Origin: Fuerstiella sp.
Lineage (GTDB): Bacteria; Planctomycetota; Planctomycetia; Planctomycetales; Planctomycetaceae
Direction of reading: 5' to 3'
DNA length: 64,000 nucleotides
Assembly (NCBI GenBank): GCA_022843805.1
Contig: JALHMY010000014.1
Coordinates: 1-64,000, forward strand
Positions within the stretch are counted from its first letter, which is position 1. The number at the start of each line of letters is the position of its first letter. Below, piece by piece: positions 16,320 to 26,314 of this stretch. The notes under the pieces are model-generated. The model searched no databases, had not been told where the DNA came from, and saw nothing but the letters and a program-made list of their open reading frames with translations. The translations under genes were made by a program, and so were the position numbers.

Positions 16320-17279
16320 ATGTTCCGCCACCTGATAATTTTTTTGGCGTGTGCGGTTGTGGTGCCGACGGCGTCGGGACAGGATGCCGACACGACCGGC
16401 AGTACGGTCTCAGCTGATGACGCGGCTATTCGGCAGCGTATGGAGTTATACGTCGAAGCATTTAATCGACACGACGCGGATGCCGTTGGAACATTCTGGT
16501 CGCAGGACTGCGTCTCACTGGCTGAAGACAGTGGAGAACGCCTCTCCGGACGGGAGTCGCTGATCCGCCACTTCTCAAAGTTCTTTCAGGACACTCCAAC
16601 AGCGCGGCTAAGCGGCGAAATCACCGAACTCAAACTGGTTCGACCGGATGTGGCAATGATCGACGGACGAACAACGCTGTTTGTCGCTGACATCGAACCC
16701 GTCGTTTCTGTCTACTCGGCGTTACTCGTGAAGGATGGTGACCAGTGGCTGATCAACAATAGCCGTGAACGCGACACGCCACCCCAGAGCGCGCGGGGAG
16801 CACTCCGGGAACTGGAATGGATGGTCGGTGGTACCTGGCAGGACCAGTCTGAAGACACACAGGTGAGCACTACCTTTCGCTGGTCTCCCAATGAGGCGTT
16901 TTTGATCCGATCGTTCTCGGTTCAATATCCGGATGCCAGTCTGCTGGAGGGGACGCAGGTAATTGGATGGGATCCCCTGAACAGGCAGATCCGCACCTGG
17001 ACATTCAATTCGGACGGCTCCTTTGCACAGGGGACGGTCTCAAAGCATGACGACGAATGGCTGCTGAGGATGTCGCAGGTTTTGAGCGACGGTAAGCTCG
17101 CGTCGGCAACGCAGGTGATTACGCGAGTCGATTCGGACACGATGACCGTTCAGCTGATTGGCCAGACGGTTAATGGTGAACCGGTTCCTTCATCGTCCGC
17201 TGTTACTGTGCTGCGGATCAAAGAGACAGCCGAAGCAGCGGTGGATAGTGCGACCGGCGAACCAGGAGAACAACAATGA
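16320..17279 (+). CDS. Secreted SnoaL-like (SgcJ/EcaC-type) protein
   Basis: ATG 16320 has GAAGGAG about ten bases upstream and opens a signal peptide (MFRHLIIFLACAVVVPTASG), so I prefer it to the earlier start at 16245. The mature N-terminal half (about 30-150) has IRQRMELYVEAFNRHDADAV, then FWSQDCVSL, SGRESLIRHF and LLVKDGDQWLINNSRE. This is the cone-shaped SnoaL/NTF2-like fold of the SgcJ/EcaC group. The second half (about 160-300) is a beta-rich domain with LEWMVGGTWQDQS and QVIGWDPLNRQIRTWTFNSD, typical of a lipocalin-like companion. Many planctomycete paralogues share this two-part form; no reaction is known. The stop overlaps the next start by ATGA, so the two genes are coupled. Confidence 0.85.
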   Translation: MFRHLIIFLACAVVVPTASGQDADTTGSTVSADDAAIRQRMELYVEAFNRHDADAVGTFWSQDCVSLAEDSGERLSGRESLIRHFSKFFQDTPTARLSGEITELKLVRPDVAMIDGRTTLFVADIEPVVSVYSALLVKDGDQWLINNSRERDTPPQSARGALRELEWMVGGTWQDQSEDTQVSTTFRWSPNEAFLIRSFSVQYPDASLLEGTQVIGWDPLNRQIRTWTFNSDGSFAQGTVSKHDDEWLLRMSQVLSDGKLASATQVITRVDSDTMTVQLIGQTVNGEPVPSSSAVTVLRIKETAEAAVDSATGEPGEQQ

Positions 17280-19153
17280 GCCGCACTTGCTGTCTTCTGA
17301 TTTCTGCCTGCGCTGTGATGGCCTTCACAGCAGATGTCGGCTTTGCCCAGGGTCGCGGCGGTGGTGGTGCCCGCGGCGGCGGGCGAAGTGGTGGAAGCGC
17401 GCGTCCATCAGCCGGCTCAATCTCGTCCGGTGGCGGTGCTCGTCCCGGCACGCCAGGTCTGGGTGGTTCCCGCCCGAGTGCAAGCCGGCCAAATGTCGGT
17501 CAGTCACCAAACCGGCCAAACGTTCAATCACCGGGCAGACCCAACCTCGGCGGACACGCATCGCGTCCGCCGGTGAATCGGCCGAGTGGGGGTTTAACTC
17601 CTTCTACCCGACCCTCGGCACCCTCTGCAGGCAGTCTCCGGCCAAATTTGCCTTCAACGCCAGGCAACCGTCCCGGATCGGGAGGTTCAGGGATTGCGTC
17701 GCGGCCAAATGTGCGTCCCGATACCAGCGTGCCAAATCTCGGAAACCGACCGGGAATCGGAGGCTTTCCTGGCTCTGGTCCTGGAGCTGTCAATCGTCCC
17801 ATGCCAGGCAATCGCCCTGACGGAGGCAGTCGCCCGGGAATCAGCCAGCGCCCTTCTCTGCCTGATCGCCCCGGTGGGACCGTGACTCGTCCAGGTGCGG
17901 GTGATCGTCCAAACGTCGCGAACCGCCCAGGTATCAACACTCTGCCGGGCAGCACTGCACGGCCGACACCCGGCGATGTTGGCGACTTTCTGGGCATCAG
18001 TCGCCCGCTGCAACCCGGTGGTGGCGGTATCGCTTCGACGCTGCCGGCGCGACCCGGCCCTGGCAACCGTCCTGTGACCCTTCCAGGACTTGCTGATCGA
18101 CCGGGAATTGGAAACAGGCCGGGCGCTGGAAACAGACCGGGAGATCGACCTGGCGTGAGTGGCCGACCGGGTATTGGAGATCGACCGGGTATCCCGGATC
18201 GACCGGGAATCGGTAATCGACCCGGAGTCAACGATCGACCGAATCTGGCGGATCGCAATCAGTGGAACCGCAACCCGGTCATCAACAATCGACCAGCGTG
18301 GGTGAATATCAACGCTGGCGTCAATGTCAACATCCACAATCGCTGGAACAATGCCTTCGTGAATCCCGGACGCGCCGGATGGTGGAACAGACCTTCCAAT
18401 CGGGTCGCTTTCTGGACTGGATGGGGTCTTGGCGTTCGCCGGAGCTGGGGCCACTTTCATCAGCAGGCACGCTGGTTCAATGGTCCATGGTGGGGTCGTC
18501 ACCGATTCCCCGTTGGAGGCTGGCACTTTCATTTCTGGAACCACAATCATCCTGCCAGTTTCTGGTGGGGCGTGCCCACATGGGCGCGGTTAAACGCATG
18601 GTTCACATGGTCAGCACCGCCAGTGGTCTGGGCTCAGCCGGTCTTTTATGATTATGGCACTGAGGGCAACGTAACGTATGTGAACAACATGGTCTATGTG
18701 GGCGGCGAGCAGGTCGCCACGGCGGATGAATTTGCAATGAGTGCGATGGATCTGGCCACGGTCCCACCACCGCAATCCGATGAGGAGGCCGCCGAGGCTG
18801 AGTGGATGCCATTAGGTACGTTCGCTGTTTCGACAAATGAGAAGGATGTGGAACCAGGCCAGGTCGTGCAACTGGCAGTAAATAAGGCCGGTGTTATCAG
18901 CGGCACTCTTTACAACATCGAAACCGACCAGGCCCAGGCTGTCCAGGGACAGATCGACAAAGAGACGCAGCGCGTGGCGTTTCGTCTGGGAGAGAGCGAA
19001 GAGGTCGTGGCTGAGACCGGCTTATACAACCTCACACAGGAAGAAGCGCCATTGCATGTGCACTTTGGGGCAGATCGTACTGAAAATTATCTGCTGGTTC
19101 GCCTGGAATATGAGGACGACGAAGAAGACGGCTCTGAACGCACGCAGGAGTAA
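17276..19153 (+). CDS. Secreted RPG-repeat surface protein (mu-protocadherin-like)
   Basis: The 625-residue product is exported (signal peptide MSRTCCLLISACAVMAFTAD ending near GFAQ). From about residue 25 to 345 it is low-complexity Gly/Arg/Pro sequence. Irregular repeats of the type NRPGIGxRPG and DRPGIxxRPG dominate, probably extended and flexible. A Trp/His/Asn-rich central part (WNRPSNRVAFWTGWGLGVRR, HFHQQARWFNGPWWG) is followed by PVFYDYGTEGNVTYVNNMVY and a C-terminal beta-sandwich-like domain with GTLYNIETDQAQAVQGQIDK and HVHFGADRTEN. Planctomycete homologues are annotated mu-protocadherin-like or putative cell-surface protein. It is coupled to the SnoaL-like gene by ATGA. A structural role at the cell surface is an inference. 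Its repeats make long spurious frames in both strands. Confidence 0.82.
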   Translation: MSRTCCLLISACAVMAFTADVGFAQGRGGGGARGGGRSGGSARPSAGSISSGGGARPGTPGLGGSRPSASRPNVGQSPNRPNVQSPGRPNLGGHASRPPVNRPSGGLTPSTRPSAPSAGSLRPNLPSTPGNRPGSGGSGIASRPNVRPDTSVPNLGNRPGIGGFPGSGPGAVNRPMPGNRPDGGSRPGISQRPSLPDRPGGTVTRPGAGDRPNVANRPGINTLPGSTARPTPGDVGDFLGISRPLQPGGGGIASTLPARPGPGNRPVTLPGLADRPGIGNRPGAGNRPGDRPGVSGRPGIGDRPGIPDRPGIGNRPGVNDRPNLADRNQWNRNPVINNRPAWVNINAGVNVNIHNRWNNAFVNPGRAGWWNRPSNRVAFWTGWGLGVRRSWGHFHQQARWFNGPWWGRHRFPVGGWHFHFWNHNHPASFWWGVPTWARLNAWFTWSAPPVVWAQPVFYDYGTEGNVTYVNNMVYVGGEQVATADEFAMSAMDLATVPPPQSDEEAAEAEWMPLGTFAVSTNEKDVEPGQVVQLAVNKAGVISGTLYNIETDQAQAVQGQIDKETQRVAFRLGESEEVVAETGLYNLTQEEAPLHVHFGADRTENYLLVRLEYEDDEEDGSERTQE

Positions 19154-19345
19154 GGCGACCGGCAGTTGATGGGCTGGGAGGGCGAAGCTGGGAGGGCGAA
19201 GCTCCTGCTGAGCCGAAGATGGGATGGGAGGGCGAAGCTCCTGCTGAGCCGAAGATGGGCTGGGAGCCGAGAAAATCTCGGCTCGGCAGGAGCCTCGCCC
19301 TCCCGGTAAAGCGAAAAGCTCGGCAGGAGCCTCGCCCTCCCGGTA
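19151..19345. repeat. GAGGGCGAAGCTCCTG array, copy 1
   Basis: Four forward half-units of GGAGGGCGAAGCTCCTGCTG type are followed by two inverted ones (CGGCAGGAGCCTCGCCCTCC), so the block can form hairpins. Its left end, TAAGGCGACCGGCA, overlaps the stop codon of the RPG-repeat gene and resembles the end sequence TAAGGCGAGCGGCA of the other two arrays (31803-32195 and 42504-42675). A matching right end is not seen here, so this copy is shortened or degenerate. Confidence 0.8.
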
Positions 19346-19402
19346 ACAGCAAAATCTGTCTCTATGACGTAATGGACAGTAGCAGTACCCTCTGTGTCAG
19401 CA

Positions 19403-20812
19403 CTAAATCCTGACGCTGGCCCGCACGCCATAGACAAATGCGTCGTCAGCGATCGCGCCGGCTCCGGGATGGATGTACTGAACGTCCGGGGTAATGTTCA
19501 TCCACGGCGTTACCTGGAAATTGTAGAAGGCCTCGACGCCTGTGCCGTCGCGTGGGCCAAACACGGCTTGCGGAATCGGCCCGAATTTGTCACTGGCACC
19601 GACATAGTACCAGCCAACGCCGAACTGATCTCCACGTTTCCGTCCTACGGGGCTGTATCCGCCAATGCCGGTACTGAGAAAGTATGAAATGGGAGTCGGA
19701 TTCGCGTCGCTGATGGACGCACGCCCAAACAAACCGTATCCTCGCTGCTGTTTGTCTCCGAACTGTACCAGGTACTGGTCGAAGCCGTAATAAATTGTCC
19801 AGGAGTCCGGGAGTGTCGGAAAGCCGGGAACAGTTGGTTCCGGGTATACACCAGGAGGCGGCTCAGCGAACGTCAGATCGGTCAGGTCAACATGTTTCCA
19901 CATGCCACCCACATGGTGTTCACCCTTCCTGTCGAAGAAGCTGGTGTTTACCTTCACCTCGCCTCCGACAATGATTCCCTTCGAAAACAGGTCATCCAGA
20001 TTATTAAAGAAATCCTGAGTACGATCCTGAGGATCGTAAACATAGGCGCTCATCATACCCCAATCCCTGGGCATTGCCACCCCCGTCGTGAATGAGGTGT
20101 ATGGCAGGCCCAGTAAAAACGCCGGGTTCGCGATCAAAGCCTGGTTCATGAACTGATCGGTACCGTCTCCGCCTGCGAAGACATCCTGATCGGCTCCCCC
20201 AAGCACATCCTTCTTACCACCAAAAACGACCAGGTCTTCAGAAAGAGGCTGCGTGATCACGAAGTTGGTCAGGAAGAGATCGCCGGGATCGTTCGGCGCT
20301 GTTGGCTGCATCGCGCCAAAGACGGCTGGGGCAAACCCGCCGGTGTGGAGTGAAACATTTCCGTAGTGTCCATACCAGTGTTCAGCTCTGACCAGCAGGG
20401 ATCCATGAGGCAACCCGCCGAACTTTTCAAGGTCAAAGATCAGGTCGTATTCACCACGTCCGGTATACTTAAAGGTGTCTCCGGCACCAAGGACCGGTAC
20501 GGGTGGCGTGTGGATGCCACCTTCAACTCCAAATGCGTAATGTGTCGATCGACCCGCAAACGTTACACCGGATTTCTGGATTGCGGTCCGATTCCCGAAC
20601 CAATCCCCGGTCAGCGTCGGCTGCGTCCAGAGTTCGCAGGAATTCTCGAACAGTGCGGTATGGTCGCCAATCAGCTGCGGCACGTTTCCCGTCGTGGATT
20701 CGCCACAAGTTTCGGCTGCACATCCGGAGTTATTTCCATCCGCAGATACGACCGTGCAATTAAGGAATGGCACTCCGGCGAGCAATATGCTTCGAACAAA
20801 GTATCTGAGCAT
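19403..20812 (-). CDS. OprB-type carbohydrate porin
   Basis: ATG 20812 has GGAG about ten bases upstream and opens a signal peptide (MLRYFVRSILLAGVPFLNCT). The mature part has the OprB pattern: WTQPTLTGDWFGNRTAIQKS near the start, then YDLIFDLEKFGGLPHGSLLV, and repeated amphipathic strands to the end. The final strand closes with FVYGVRASVRI, whose last residue is not aromatic. OprB proteins form outer-membrane beta-barrels for sugar uptake. The length (469 aa) is normal. It faces away from the RPG-repeat gene and precedes a second porin on the same strand, so this part of the window is a cell-envelope module. Confidence 0.88.
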   Translation of the reverse strand: MLRYFVRSILLAGVPFLNCTVVSADGNNSGCAAETCGESTTGNVPQLIGDHTALFENSCELWTQPTLTGDWFGNRTAIQKSGVTFAGRSTHYAFGVEGGIHTPPVPVLGAGDTFKYTGRGEYDLIFDLEKFGGLPHGSLLVRAEHWYGHYGNVSLHTGGFAPAVFGAMQPTAPNDPGDLFLTNFVITQPLSEDLVVFGGKKDVLGGADQDVFAGGDGTDQFMNQALIANPAFLLGLPYTSFTTGVAMPRDWGMMSAYVYDPQDRTQDFFNNLDDLFSKGIIVGGEVKVNTSFFDRKGEHHVGGMWKHVDLTDLTFAEPPPGVYPEPTVPGFPTLPDSWTIYYGFDQYLVQFGDKQQRGYGLFGRASISDANPTPISYFLSTGIGGYSPVGRKRGDQFGVGWYYVGASDKFGPIPQAVFGPRDGTGVEAFYNFQVTPWMNITPDVQYIHPGAGAIADDAFVYGVRASVRI

Positions 20813-21105
20813 CCTGCTTACTCCATTAAGATTGCCATTCCCTGGTTTGCTGCACGCCAGCGGCAGGAGTTTCTGCAAATCCTGTCGACGTGCTTCCGCC
20901 TGGCAATTACTTCGACGAGTCAGCGTCTCTTATCCCAGACAATCGAGAACCTTCACAGGTGGACTGGTCACGCTAAGCCCGGTTCTTCATACCATCCGCA
21001 AAAACCACAGATGTTGTCACAGGCTGCCTGACAGCGAAGTAGTTGAGCTTCTGCCAAAATCTCCGGTCAGATAGTATCAGTCGGCATTTCCTGCCGGCTT
21101 CGATT

Positions 21106-22539
21106 TCAAAAGACGATCTGCCACTGGGCCCGCACCAGCACGCCATCGTCTCCCACGAGAACATCGCTGCCGGGACTGTTTGCCGGGCTGCCGTCAAGTA
21201 ATGTGGCATCAACAGTAAATTTGAAGTTCTGGGACTTCCGGGGATAGTATGAAAAACCGGTCGCGTAGCTGATCGTGGAACCGGGTCTTCCAGAGACGTA
21301 GGCTAACTGTGAATTCAGCTCAAACTGTTGCGGAAGGACAAAAAAACCGCCCTCCAGGTAGAATCCGTGCTGCAACCCTACATCTGGCACCGGAATGTTG
21401 GCCCTGAGATCGGTCACCGATCGCCAGAAATACTCACCGTTAGCGCTCCATCCCCGATACTTGAATGCCGCGTCAATGGCCATCAGCGTGACATCGAAAC
21501 TTTCTACTGTCGCTCCCGGAGCCATTGCCCCGGGATCGGTCAGTCGCGTCCCGTCAGTTAATCGCAGAAAGTCCGCTTCCACCGACTGCCGTCCAGGTGT
21601 TCCCACGATCGACGAGACCCATGATGAGCCAATTCGAACGGCGGGATCATTGTGGATTTCAAAGTCACTGGGTCTTGCCGGACCATAGTCACCAACAATA
21701 TCCCACCACGTCGAGCCGCCTAAAGCAAAATTATTGCCCGTTTCGGACGGTGGCAAACCCTGCGTATTAAACCCCTGTCCCAGCATCAGTTCGTAGTGGG
21801 TGTCATCTGTGGGATCGCCCATGAACCACAAACCAGTCGTGCGGCTCGGGCGAAAGAATTCATTGGAAAAAGCGCGATCTGCAAGCCGCGTGTCGAACGC
21901 TCCCAACAGCCAGTTACGACCTCCCGGAACCTTGCGCTGGCCAGCCTGGACCTGAAATGCGTCGGAAAAACGCCAGGCGCCCCAGCCGTCAATCAGGGAG
22001 ACAACAGCACCGCTGTCCGTGTTGCCGTCCATCTGCATGAAGTACGTAAACTGGGGCGTAAACGCATGTCCGGAAAAGATCAGGCGGGCTCGAGCAAGCT
22101 CGAAGTTCTGCCGGTCGTCAATGAGCCGCACGGTTCCGGCACTATCCGTCCATACGTCTTCATTTGCAGTGAACGAGACTAATCGAAACTGACTGCGAAA
22201 ATTCGCCTTGAGTTCGAACGAATCCCCGTCTTCCTTCAGCCTCAGGAACATCCCGTTATTGTAGCCCGCATCAAATGTGTGACGCGGATCAGTGGCGGAA
22301 AAAATCCTGTCCGCGATCACCATGTTCTCGCCGCTGTCAGCGTTGTCCACACCGGCAGCGGTCTCGCCACTGTCAGCCGATTCTGCCGGGATCGCTTCTG
22401 TCAGCGGGTTTCCCTCGCTCGGGACTTCGAATGCCTGTACAGCCGTGTCAGCAGTCTGGGCGCACACCGATCCGGCAGTACTCATCCAACAGAGCACAAC
22501 GAGCCATACACACGCGGATTTTGCCGATGCATACACCAC
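21106..22539 (-). CDS. OprO/OprP-type porin
   Basis: The 477-residue product has a signal peptide (VVYASAKSACVWLVVLCWMS, cleaved near VCAQ), starting at GTG 22539 with GAGGT upstream. After an acidic linker, DAGYNNGMFLRLKEDGDSFE and LKANFRSQFRLVSF begin a barrel typical of phosphate-selective porins O and P. FELARARLIFSGHAFTPQFT, YFMQMDGNT, AGQRKVPGGRNWLLG and the C-terminal VLVRAQWQIVF (aromatic last residue) fit the family. The solute is not predictable; in Planctomycetes this family is large and not limited to phosphate. It lies 290 bp upstream of the OprB-type gene and may be transcribed with it. Confidence 0.85.
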   Translation of the reverse strand: MVYASAKSACVWLVVLCWMSTAGSVCAQTADTAVQAFEVPSEGNPLTEAIPAESADSGETAAGVDNADSGENMVIADRIFSATDPRHTFDAGYNNGMFLRLKEDGDSFELKANFRSQFRLVSFTANEDVWTDSAGTVRLIDDRQNFELARARLIFSGHAFTPQFTYFMQMDGNTDSGAVVSLIDGWGAWRFSDAFQVQAGQRKVPGGRNWLLGAFDTRLADRAFSNEFFRPSRTTGLWFMGDPTDDTHYELMLGQGFNTQGLPPSETGNNFALGGSTWWDIVGDYGPARPSDFEIHNDPAVRIGSSWVSSIVGTPGRQSVEADFLRLTDGTRLTDPGAMAPGATVESFDVTLMAIDAAFKYRGWSANGEYFWRSVTDLRANIPVPDVGLQHGFYLEGGFFVLPQQFELNSQLAYVSGRPGSTISYATGFSYYPRKSQNFKFTVDATLLDGSPANSPGSDVLVGDDGVLVRAQWQIVF

Positions 22540-22998
22540 CGTCAGACCTCGAATCCGCCGTGCTTTAGTGCGATGTGGGAGTAACGGTCACCATCATCTT
22601 ATCGGTTACAGCGATTGTACCGATTAGGGAAAATCGGGGTGAGGCAGGGCGAATTTTTTGACGAAAGAACGCGGCCTTCATTGAGTGTTCGCAGGTTCGG
22701 CAGGCTCGGGATGGAGTCTCCGTGCAACGCCCGTCCATGGCGGCGTTCGTCGTCGCGACCTAACAGCGTCATTCTGGTTTCCTTAAGTCCTCAAGGATCC
22801 CTCAAATTGTGTAAACGGAATTTCTCAGGGCCTCCAAACGTCAAAATCAGACTCTTCGCAACGATTGATTGCAGGTCAGATGTCGTCAGATCGATCTTTG
22901 GATAACGGGTTATTATTTGGGGTTTTGTTTCTCGCGGGCGACTCTGGTGGCCCGTCTGCCGTCGTTGGCTTCAGATTCCACAGACAGGGGTTTCAGGG
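22540..22998. other. Divergent promoter region
   Basis: About 460 bases lie between the divergently transcribed porin and beta-barrel genes. I see no repeats, terminators or RNA genes here, and the short frames lack support. Confidence 0.5.
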
Positions 22999-24003
22999 AT
23001 GAGCCGGTTTCTTTTGTTCGCGACGAATGCTGTTCTGATACTATGTCTCGCGGATCTGAGTCTGGCGGGTTCCCCGGAATGGTTGCCCGTATCGCAGGAA
23101 TCGACGTTCTCCAGTCCGATTCGGATTTCCGAATCCGCTGAATCAAACTCACCCGATCGCCTCCTTCCGGACTATGTCTTCTCCGAATCTTCTGAAAGAA
23201 TGATTCAGATATCCTGTTCCGATTCCTCGGGACAGTGCTGTGATGGAAGGGATGCCATGGACGCTTCCATGCATACTCCCACATGGGTCCGGTTCACACC
23301 CTATGTCTGGGCGACACAGGTGAAAGGTAACATTACGGTTGATGGCCTTACCGCTCCCATGAACATTGATCTGAACGATCTCTGGGACATGGTGACAGAT
23401 GGAGAAGTCCGGGGTGGCTTTATGGGGCACCTGGGATTCGGTCGTGACAACTGGACCATATTTATCAACGGGGACATTGTGAGCATGGATCCGTCGGCTG
23501 AAATCCGCCGGGCGAATATTGAGACAGGTTTGACAATGACATTGCTTGAGCTGGGAGGAGCGATTGATCTGTTCAATGCAGACGAACGCGACCCCGCGAA
23601 TTCCCCATTGAGAGTTCAGATGCTCGGTGGAGTCCGCTATTATGCAGTTGACACTGCTGCGATTGTTTCGCTGCCAAACATCAATCCGCTGGTGCAAATT
23701 GAGAACAGTGCCAATTGGGTCGACTTGTTTGTCGGCAGCCAGATGCTTGCAAAAGTCACCCCAAATACCGACATCTTTGTTCGTGGAGATATCGGTGGCT
23801 TCGGGATCGGGACATCTTCCACTCATGCCTGGAATCTTGTTTCCGGCGTTTCGACAAATGGGATCTGCGGTTCTAAACTGTTCCTCGGGTATCGCGTATT
23901 TGATCTGGAGCAGAGCCTCAGCGGTGGCACAGGATCGCCAATGGGTTTTGGAGTCGATCAGGTGGTTCACGGACCTGTCGCCGGACTAACGTTTCAGTTC
24001 TGA
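22999..24003 (+). CDS. Predicted outer-membrane beta-barrel protein
   Basis: The product (334 aa) starts with MSRFLLFATNAVLILCLADL and a cleavage site near SLAGS. After a Ser-rich linker, VRFTPYVWATQVKGNITVDG and MNIDLNDLWDMVTDGEVRGG start a set of short alternating strands. The protein ends with VVHGPVAGLTFQF, with a terminal Phe as in outer-membrane barrels. This pattern is found in small planctomycete and proteobacterial proteins that resemble OmpW/OmpA-type barrels of about 200 residues. A ligand cannot be named. It neighbours two porins and a secreted amidohydrolase. Confidence 0.7.
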   Translation: MSRFLLFATNAVLILCLADLSLAGSPEWLPVSQESTFSSPIRISESAESNSPDRLLPDYVFSESSERMIQISCSDSSGQCCDGRDAMDASMHTPTWVRFTPYVWATQVKGNITVDGLTAPMNIDLNDLWDMVTDGEVRGGFMGHLGFGRDNWTIFINGDIVSMDPSAEIRRANIETGLTMTLLELGGAIDLFNADERDPANSPLRVQMLGGVRYYAVDTAAIVSLPNINPLVQIENSANWVDLFVGSQMLAKVTPNTDIFVRGDIGGFGIGTSSTHAWNLVSGVSTNGICGSKLFLGYRVFDLEQSLSGGTGSPMGFGVDQVVHGPVAGLTFQF

Positions 24004-24106
24004 TTCAGAGGTACAGGCTGCACCACGTCGCGTACGAATCGGGCAGGAAGGTCCCGGCGTAACGGAATGTCGCCACTCCTGAGATTGGGGGGAGAGGGCC
24101 ACGGAA

Positions 24107-25891
24107 ATGATGAATATCGATGTCCCTGTGTCATCAGAGCATCCAAAGATGGACATGTTCTTCAGTCGATTGATTCCAGTTATAGCGACCATCGCCCTGC
24201 ACCTGACATCAGTGTGTGCCGACGAGCACATGATCACGGTATTCAGAGCAAAAAAGATCTACACGATGGATCCCGGCTGGCCGGAGGCAACGACGGTTGC
24301 AGTGCAGGACGGCAGGGTCGTCAGCGTCGGCACTTTTGAAGACGTCCAGCTGTCTCTTGGAGCGCGCCCATTTATCACGGACGACTCGCTCAATAACAGG
24401 ATCCTCATGCCTGGTTTCATTGAAACGCACGGGCATCCGCTGACTGGCGCCATCGGTATGACGCGGCCGATGGTCTCCTCTCTGCCGGTTGCCCAGCCCT
24501 ACGGCCCTGATGTTCCGGGGCTGAAAACCCTTGATGAAGTCAGCAGAAAACTAAAGGAATACGTCGCGGCAGAAAAAGACCCGAAGAAGACGGTGCTGGT
24601 ATGGGGGTACGATGTCGTGGCGATGGGACGTCATCTCGACAGAGAGTTCCTCGATGCCATCTCGTCGTCCCAGCCCCTCATGGTCTGGGACATCTCGGAA
24701 CATTTTGTCTACGCAAACACGGCTGCACTGAAGGCTGCTGACGCCGCGAAGGTCGCAGCAGGGATGGACGGCGTCGGAGTTGATCAGAATGGCGAACTGA
24801 ACGGGCAGTTCAGCGGTACGCAGGCGATCAGGTTTATCCTTGTCCCGCAGATTAAGGACCTGCTGACCCCGGAGGTCGCTCTGAAGAACATGAAGTTCCT
24901 TGCTGACCTGAACCGGAGGCATGGTGTGACAACCACGTCCGAGCTTTCCCTCGGCGCGGTCAACATTGAAATTGAATTGCAGCTGCTCGATCGGTTTTTC
25001 AATGATGCCAGCGGGACTCAAAGGTGTATCATTGTGGCTGACGGAAAGTCGATCGATGCTGCAAACGACAACCCATGCGTTTTCGTGAAGAACCTTGAGC
25101 GACGAAACACGGACCGTCAGATCTTCCGCGGAGTCAGGTTTGTTGCCGATAATTCACTTTCCGGCGTCGCAATACCGTTCAGGAATTCCGGGGGCAGCGA
25201 TGGAACCGAGCATCCGTCAGCCGAAGATCCGGGAAAGGAACTCTTTCTGCAGTTGCAGCCGTGGTGGGATTTCGGGTTTCACATTCATGTTGACACAGAC
25301 GGAATGACCGCGAACAACAATACAATCGCGACCCTTTCTGCGCTACAGAAATCCAGGGCTCGATTTGACCATCGTTTCACCTGCCACAACTTTGGCATGT
25401 CAACCCAGGACCAGGTGAGAAAGCTGAAGGTACTGGGAGGTCTGGCAAGCATTAATCCGTATGACCTCCATCATCGCTCCGAACTCAACGCGCCGCTGGT
25501 CGGGGCCGAACGTGCCTATACGGCCGCTCGGTTTAAGACACTGATCGACGCAGGAATTCCTGTCTCGATGCACGCCGATACGCCCTTCGGTCCGCCAAAG
25601 CCCCTGGAATGGGTTTGGATTGCCGTCAATCGTCTCGGCCTGTCGGGCAATGTCCGCGGTCAAAACGAACGAGTAACGGCCCTGGAGGCGTTCCGCATGG
25701 TGACCATCGACGCAGCCTGGGCACTGGGTGTGGAAGACCGATTGGGCAGTATTGAGCCGGGCAAGCTGGCCGACTTTACGGTTCTGGAAGACGATCCGCT
25801 CTCGGTTCCCGTCGAGTCAATTCGCGACGTTAAGGTCTGGGGTACGGTTTTAGGAGGAAAACTCCTGCCTGCCAGCGAGATCAGGCCGTAG
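24107..25891 (+). CDS. Secreted amidohydrolase family 3 (YtcJ-like) metal-dependent hydrolase
   Basis: The 594-residue product has a hydrophobic export segment at about 22-38 (SRLIPVIATIALHLTSVCAD). Next comes VFRAKKIYTMDPGWPEATTV and AVQDGRVVSVG, the usual N-terminal beta-sandwich of amidohydrolases. LMPGFIETHGHP supplies the first metal-binding His-x-His. Further metal and catalytic positions lie in WWDFGFHIHVDTDG, RFDHRFTCHN and VSMHADTPFG. EDRLGSIEPGKLADFTVLEDD is the family's C-terminal hallmark. YtcJ-like enzymes hydrolyse amide or ester bonds; the substrate is unknown. The start has GGGGAGAG about ten bases upstream. Confidence 0.9.
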   Translation: MMNIDVPVSSEHPKMDMFFSRLIPVIATIALHLTSVCADEHMITVFRAKKIYTMDPGWPEATTVAVQDGRVVSVGTFEDVQLSLGARPFITDDSLNNRILMPGFIETHGHPLTGAIGMTRPMVSSLPVAQPYGPDVPGLKTLDEVSRKLKEYVAAEKDPKKTVLVWGYDVVAMGRHLDREFLDAISSSQPLMVWDISEHFVYANTAALKAADAAKVAAGMDGVGVDQNGELNGQFSGTQAIRFILVPQIKDLLTPEVALKNMKFLADLNRRHGVTTTSELSLGAVNIEIELQLLDRFFNDASGTQRCIIVADGKSIDAANDNPCVFVKNLERRNTDRQIFRGVRFVADNSLSGVAIPFRNSGGSDGTEHPSAEDPGKELFLQLQPWWDFGFHIHVDTDGMTANNNTIATLSALQKSRARFDHRFTCHNFGMSTQDQVRKLKVLGGLASINPYDLHHRSELNAPLVGAERAYTAARFKTLIDAGIPVSMHADTPFGPPKPLEWVWIAVNRLGLSGNVRGQNERVTALEAFRMVTIDAAWALGVEDRLGSIEPGKLADFTVLEDDPLSVPVESIRDVKVWGTVLGGKLLPASEIRP

Positions 25892-26164
25892 CGGCATTTT
25901 GCCAGCCCCGACAGATCGCTGGGGAGACGTTGAGCCTGGCCAGGCACCATGCGAGTGGCCTGTGAAAAAGAGAATCAGCAACGACCAGTTTTGGACCGTG
26001 GCTGCCGTATGACTCGTGCAGATGTGATCTGTGCTCAAAACACAGAACTCATTAAACCACTGATAGCACAGAGAACACAGATGAATCGCACGGATGTCTC
26101 ACGCGCGACGCGGGCGCATCTCAATAGGCGCTGAGCCGTTTGTTACCCACTTCCGGAACTCAGA

Positions 26165-26314
26165 TTCGGCAGAAAGATTTCTTTGGCAGAAAAATTTGGA
26201 CGGAATGGAAGAACGGTGAGACCAGGCATTGTCAGATGAACTCTCCGCCCGTCCCTCGCTCTCTTGCGATTCATTTTTCTGTCCTGAAATTTTTCTGCCC
26301 AATCCTTGTTCCGG
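26165..26314. repeat. 150-bp dispersed element, copy 1
   Basis: The unit recurs at 26763-26912 with about six differences in 150 bases and no length change. Each end carries a pair of GGCAGAAAAAT-type motifs, and those on the right are inverted relative to those on the left, so the element can fold back on itself. It has no open frame of note. Its form matches small non-autonomous elements built from paired REP-like ends. Confidence 0.88.

Noticed and set aside
17687-18550. Long Ser/Arg-rich minus-strand frames under the RPG-repeat gene
   Set aside because: Repeat DNA keeps all frames open. The plus-strand frame has a signal peptide, ATGA coupling and a non-repetitive C-terminal domain.
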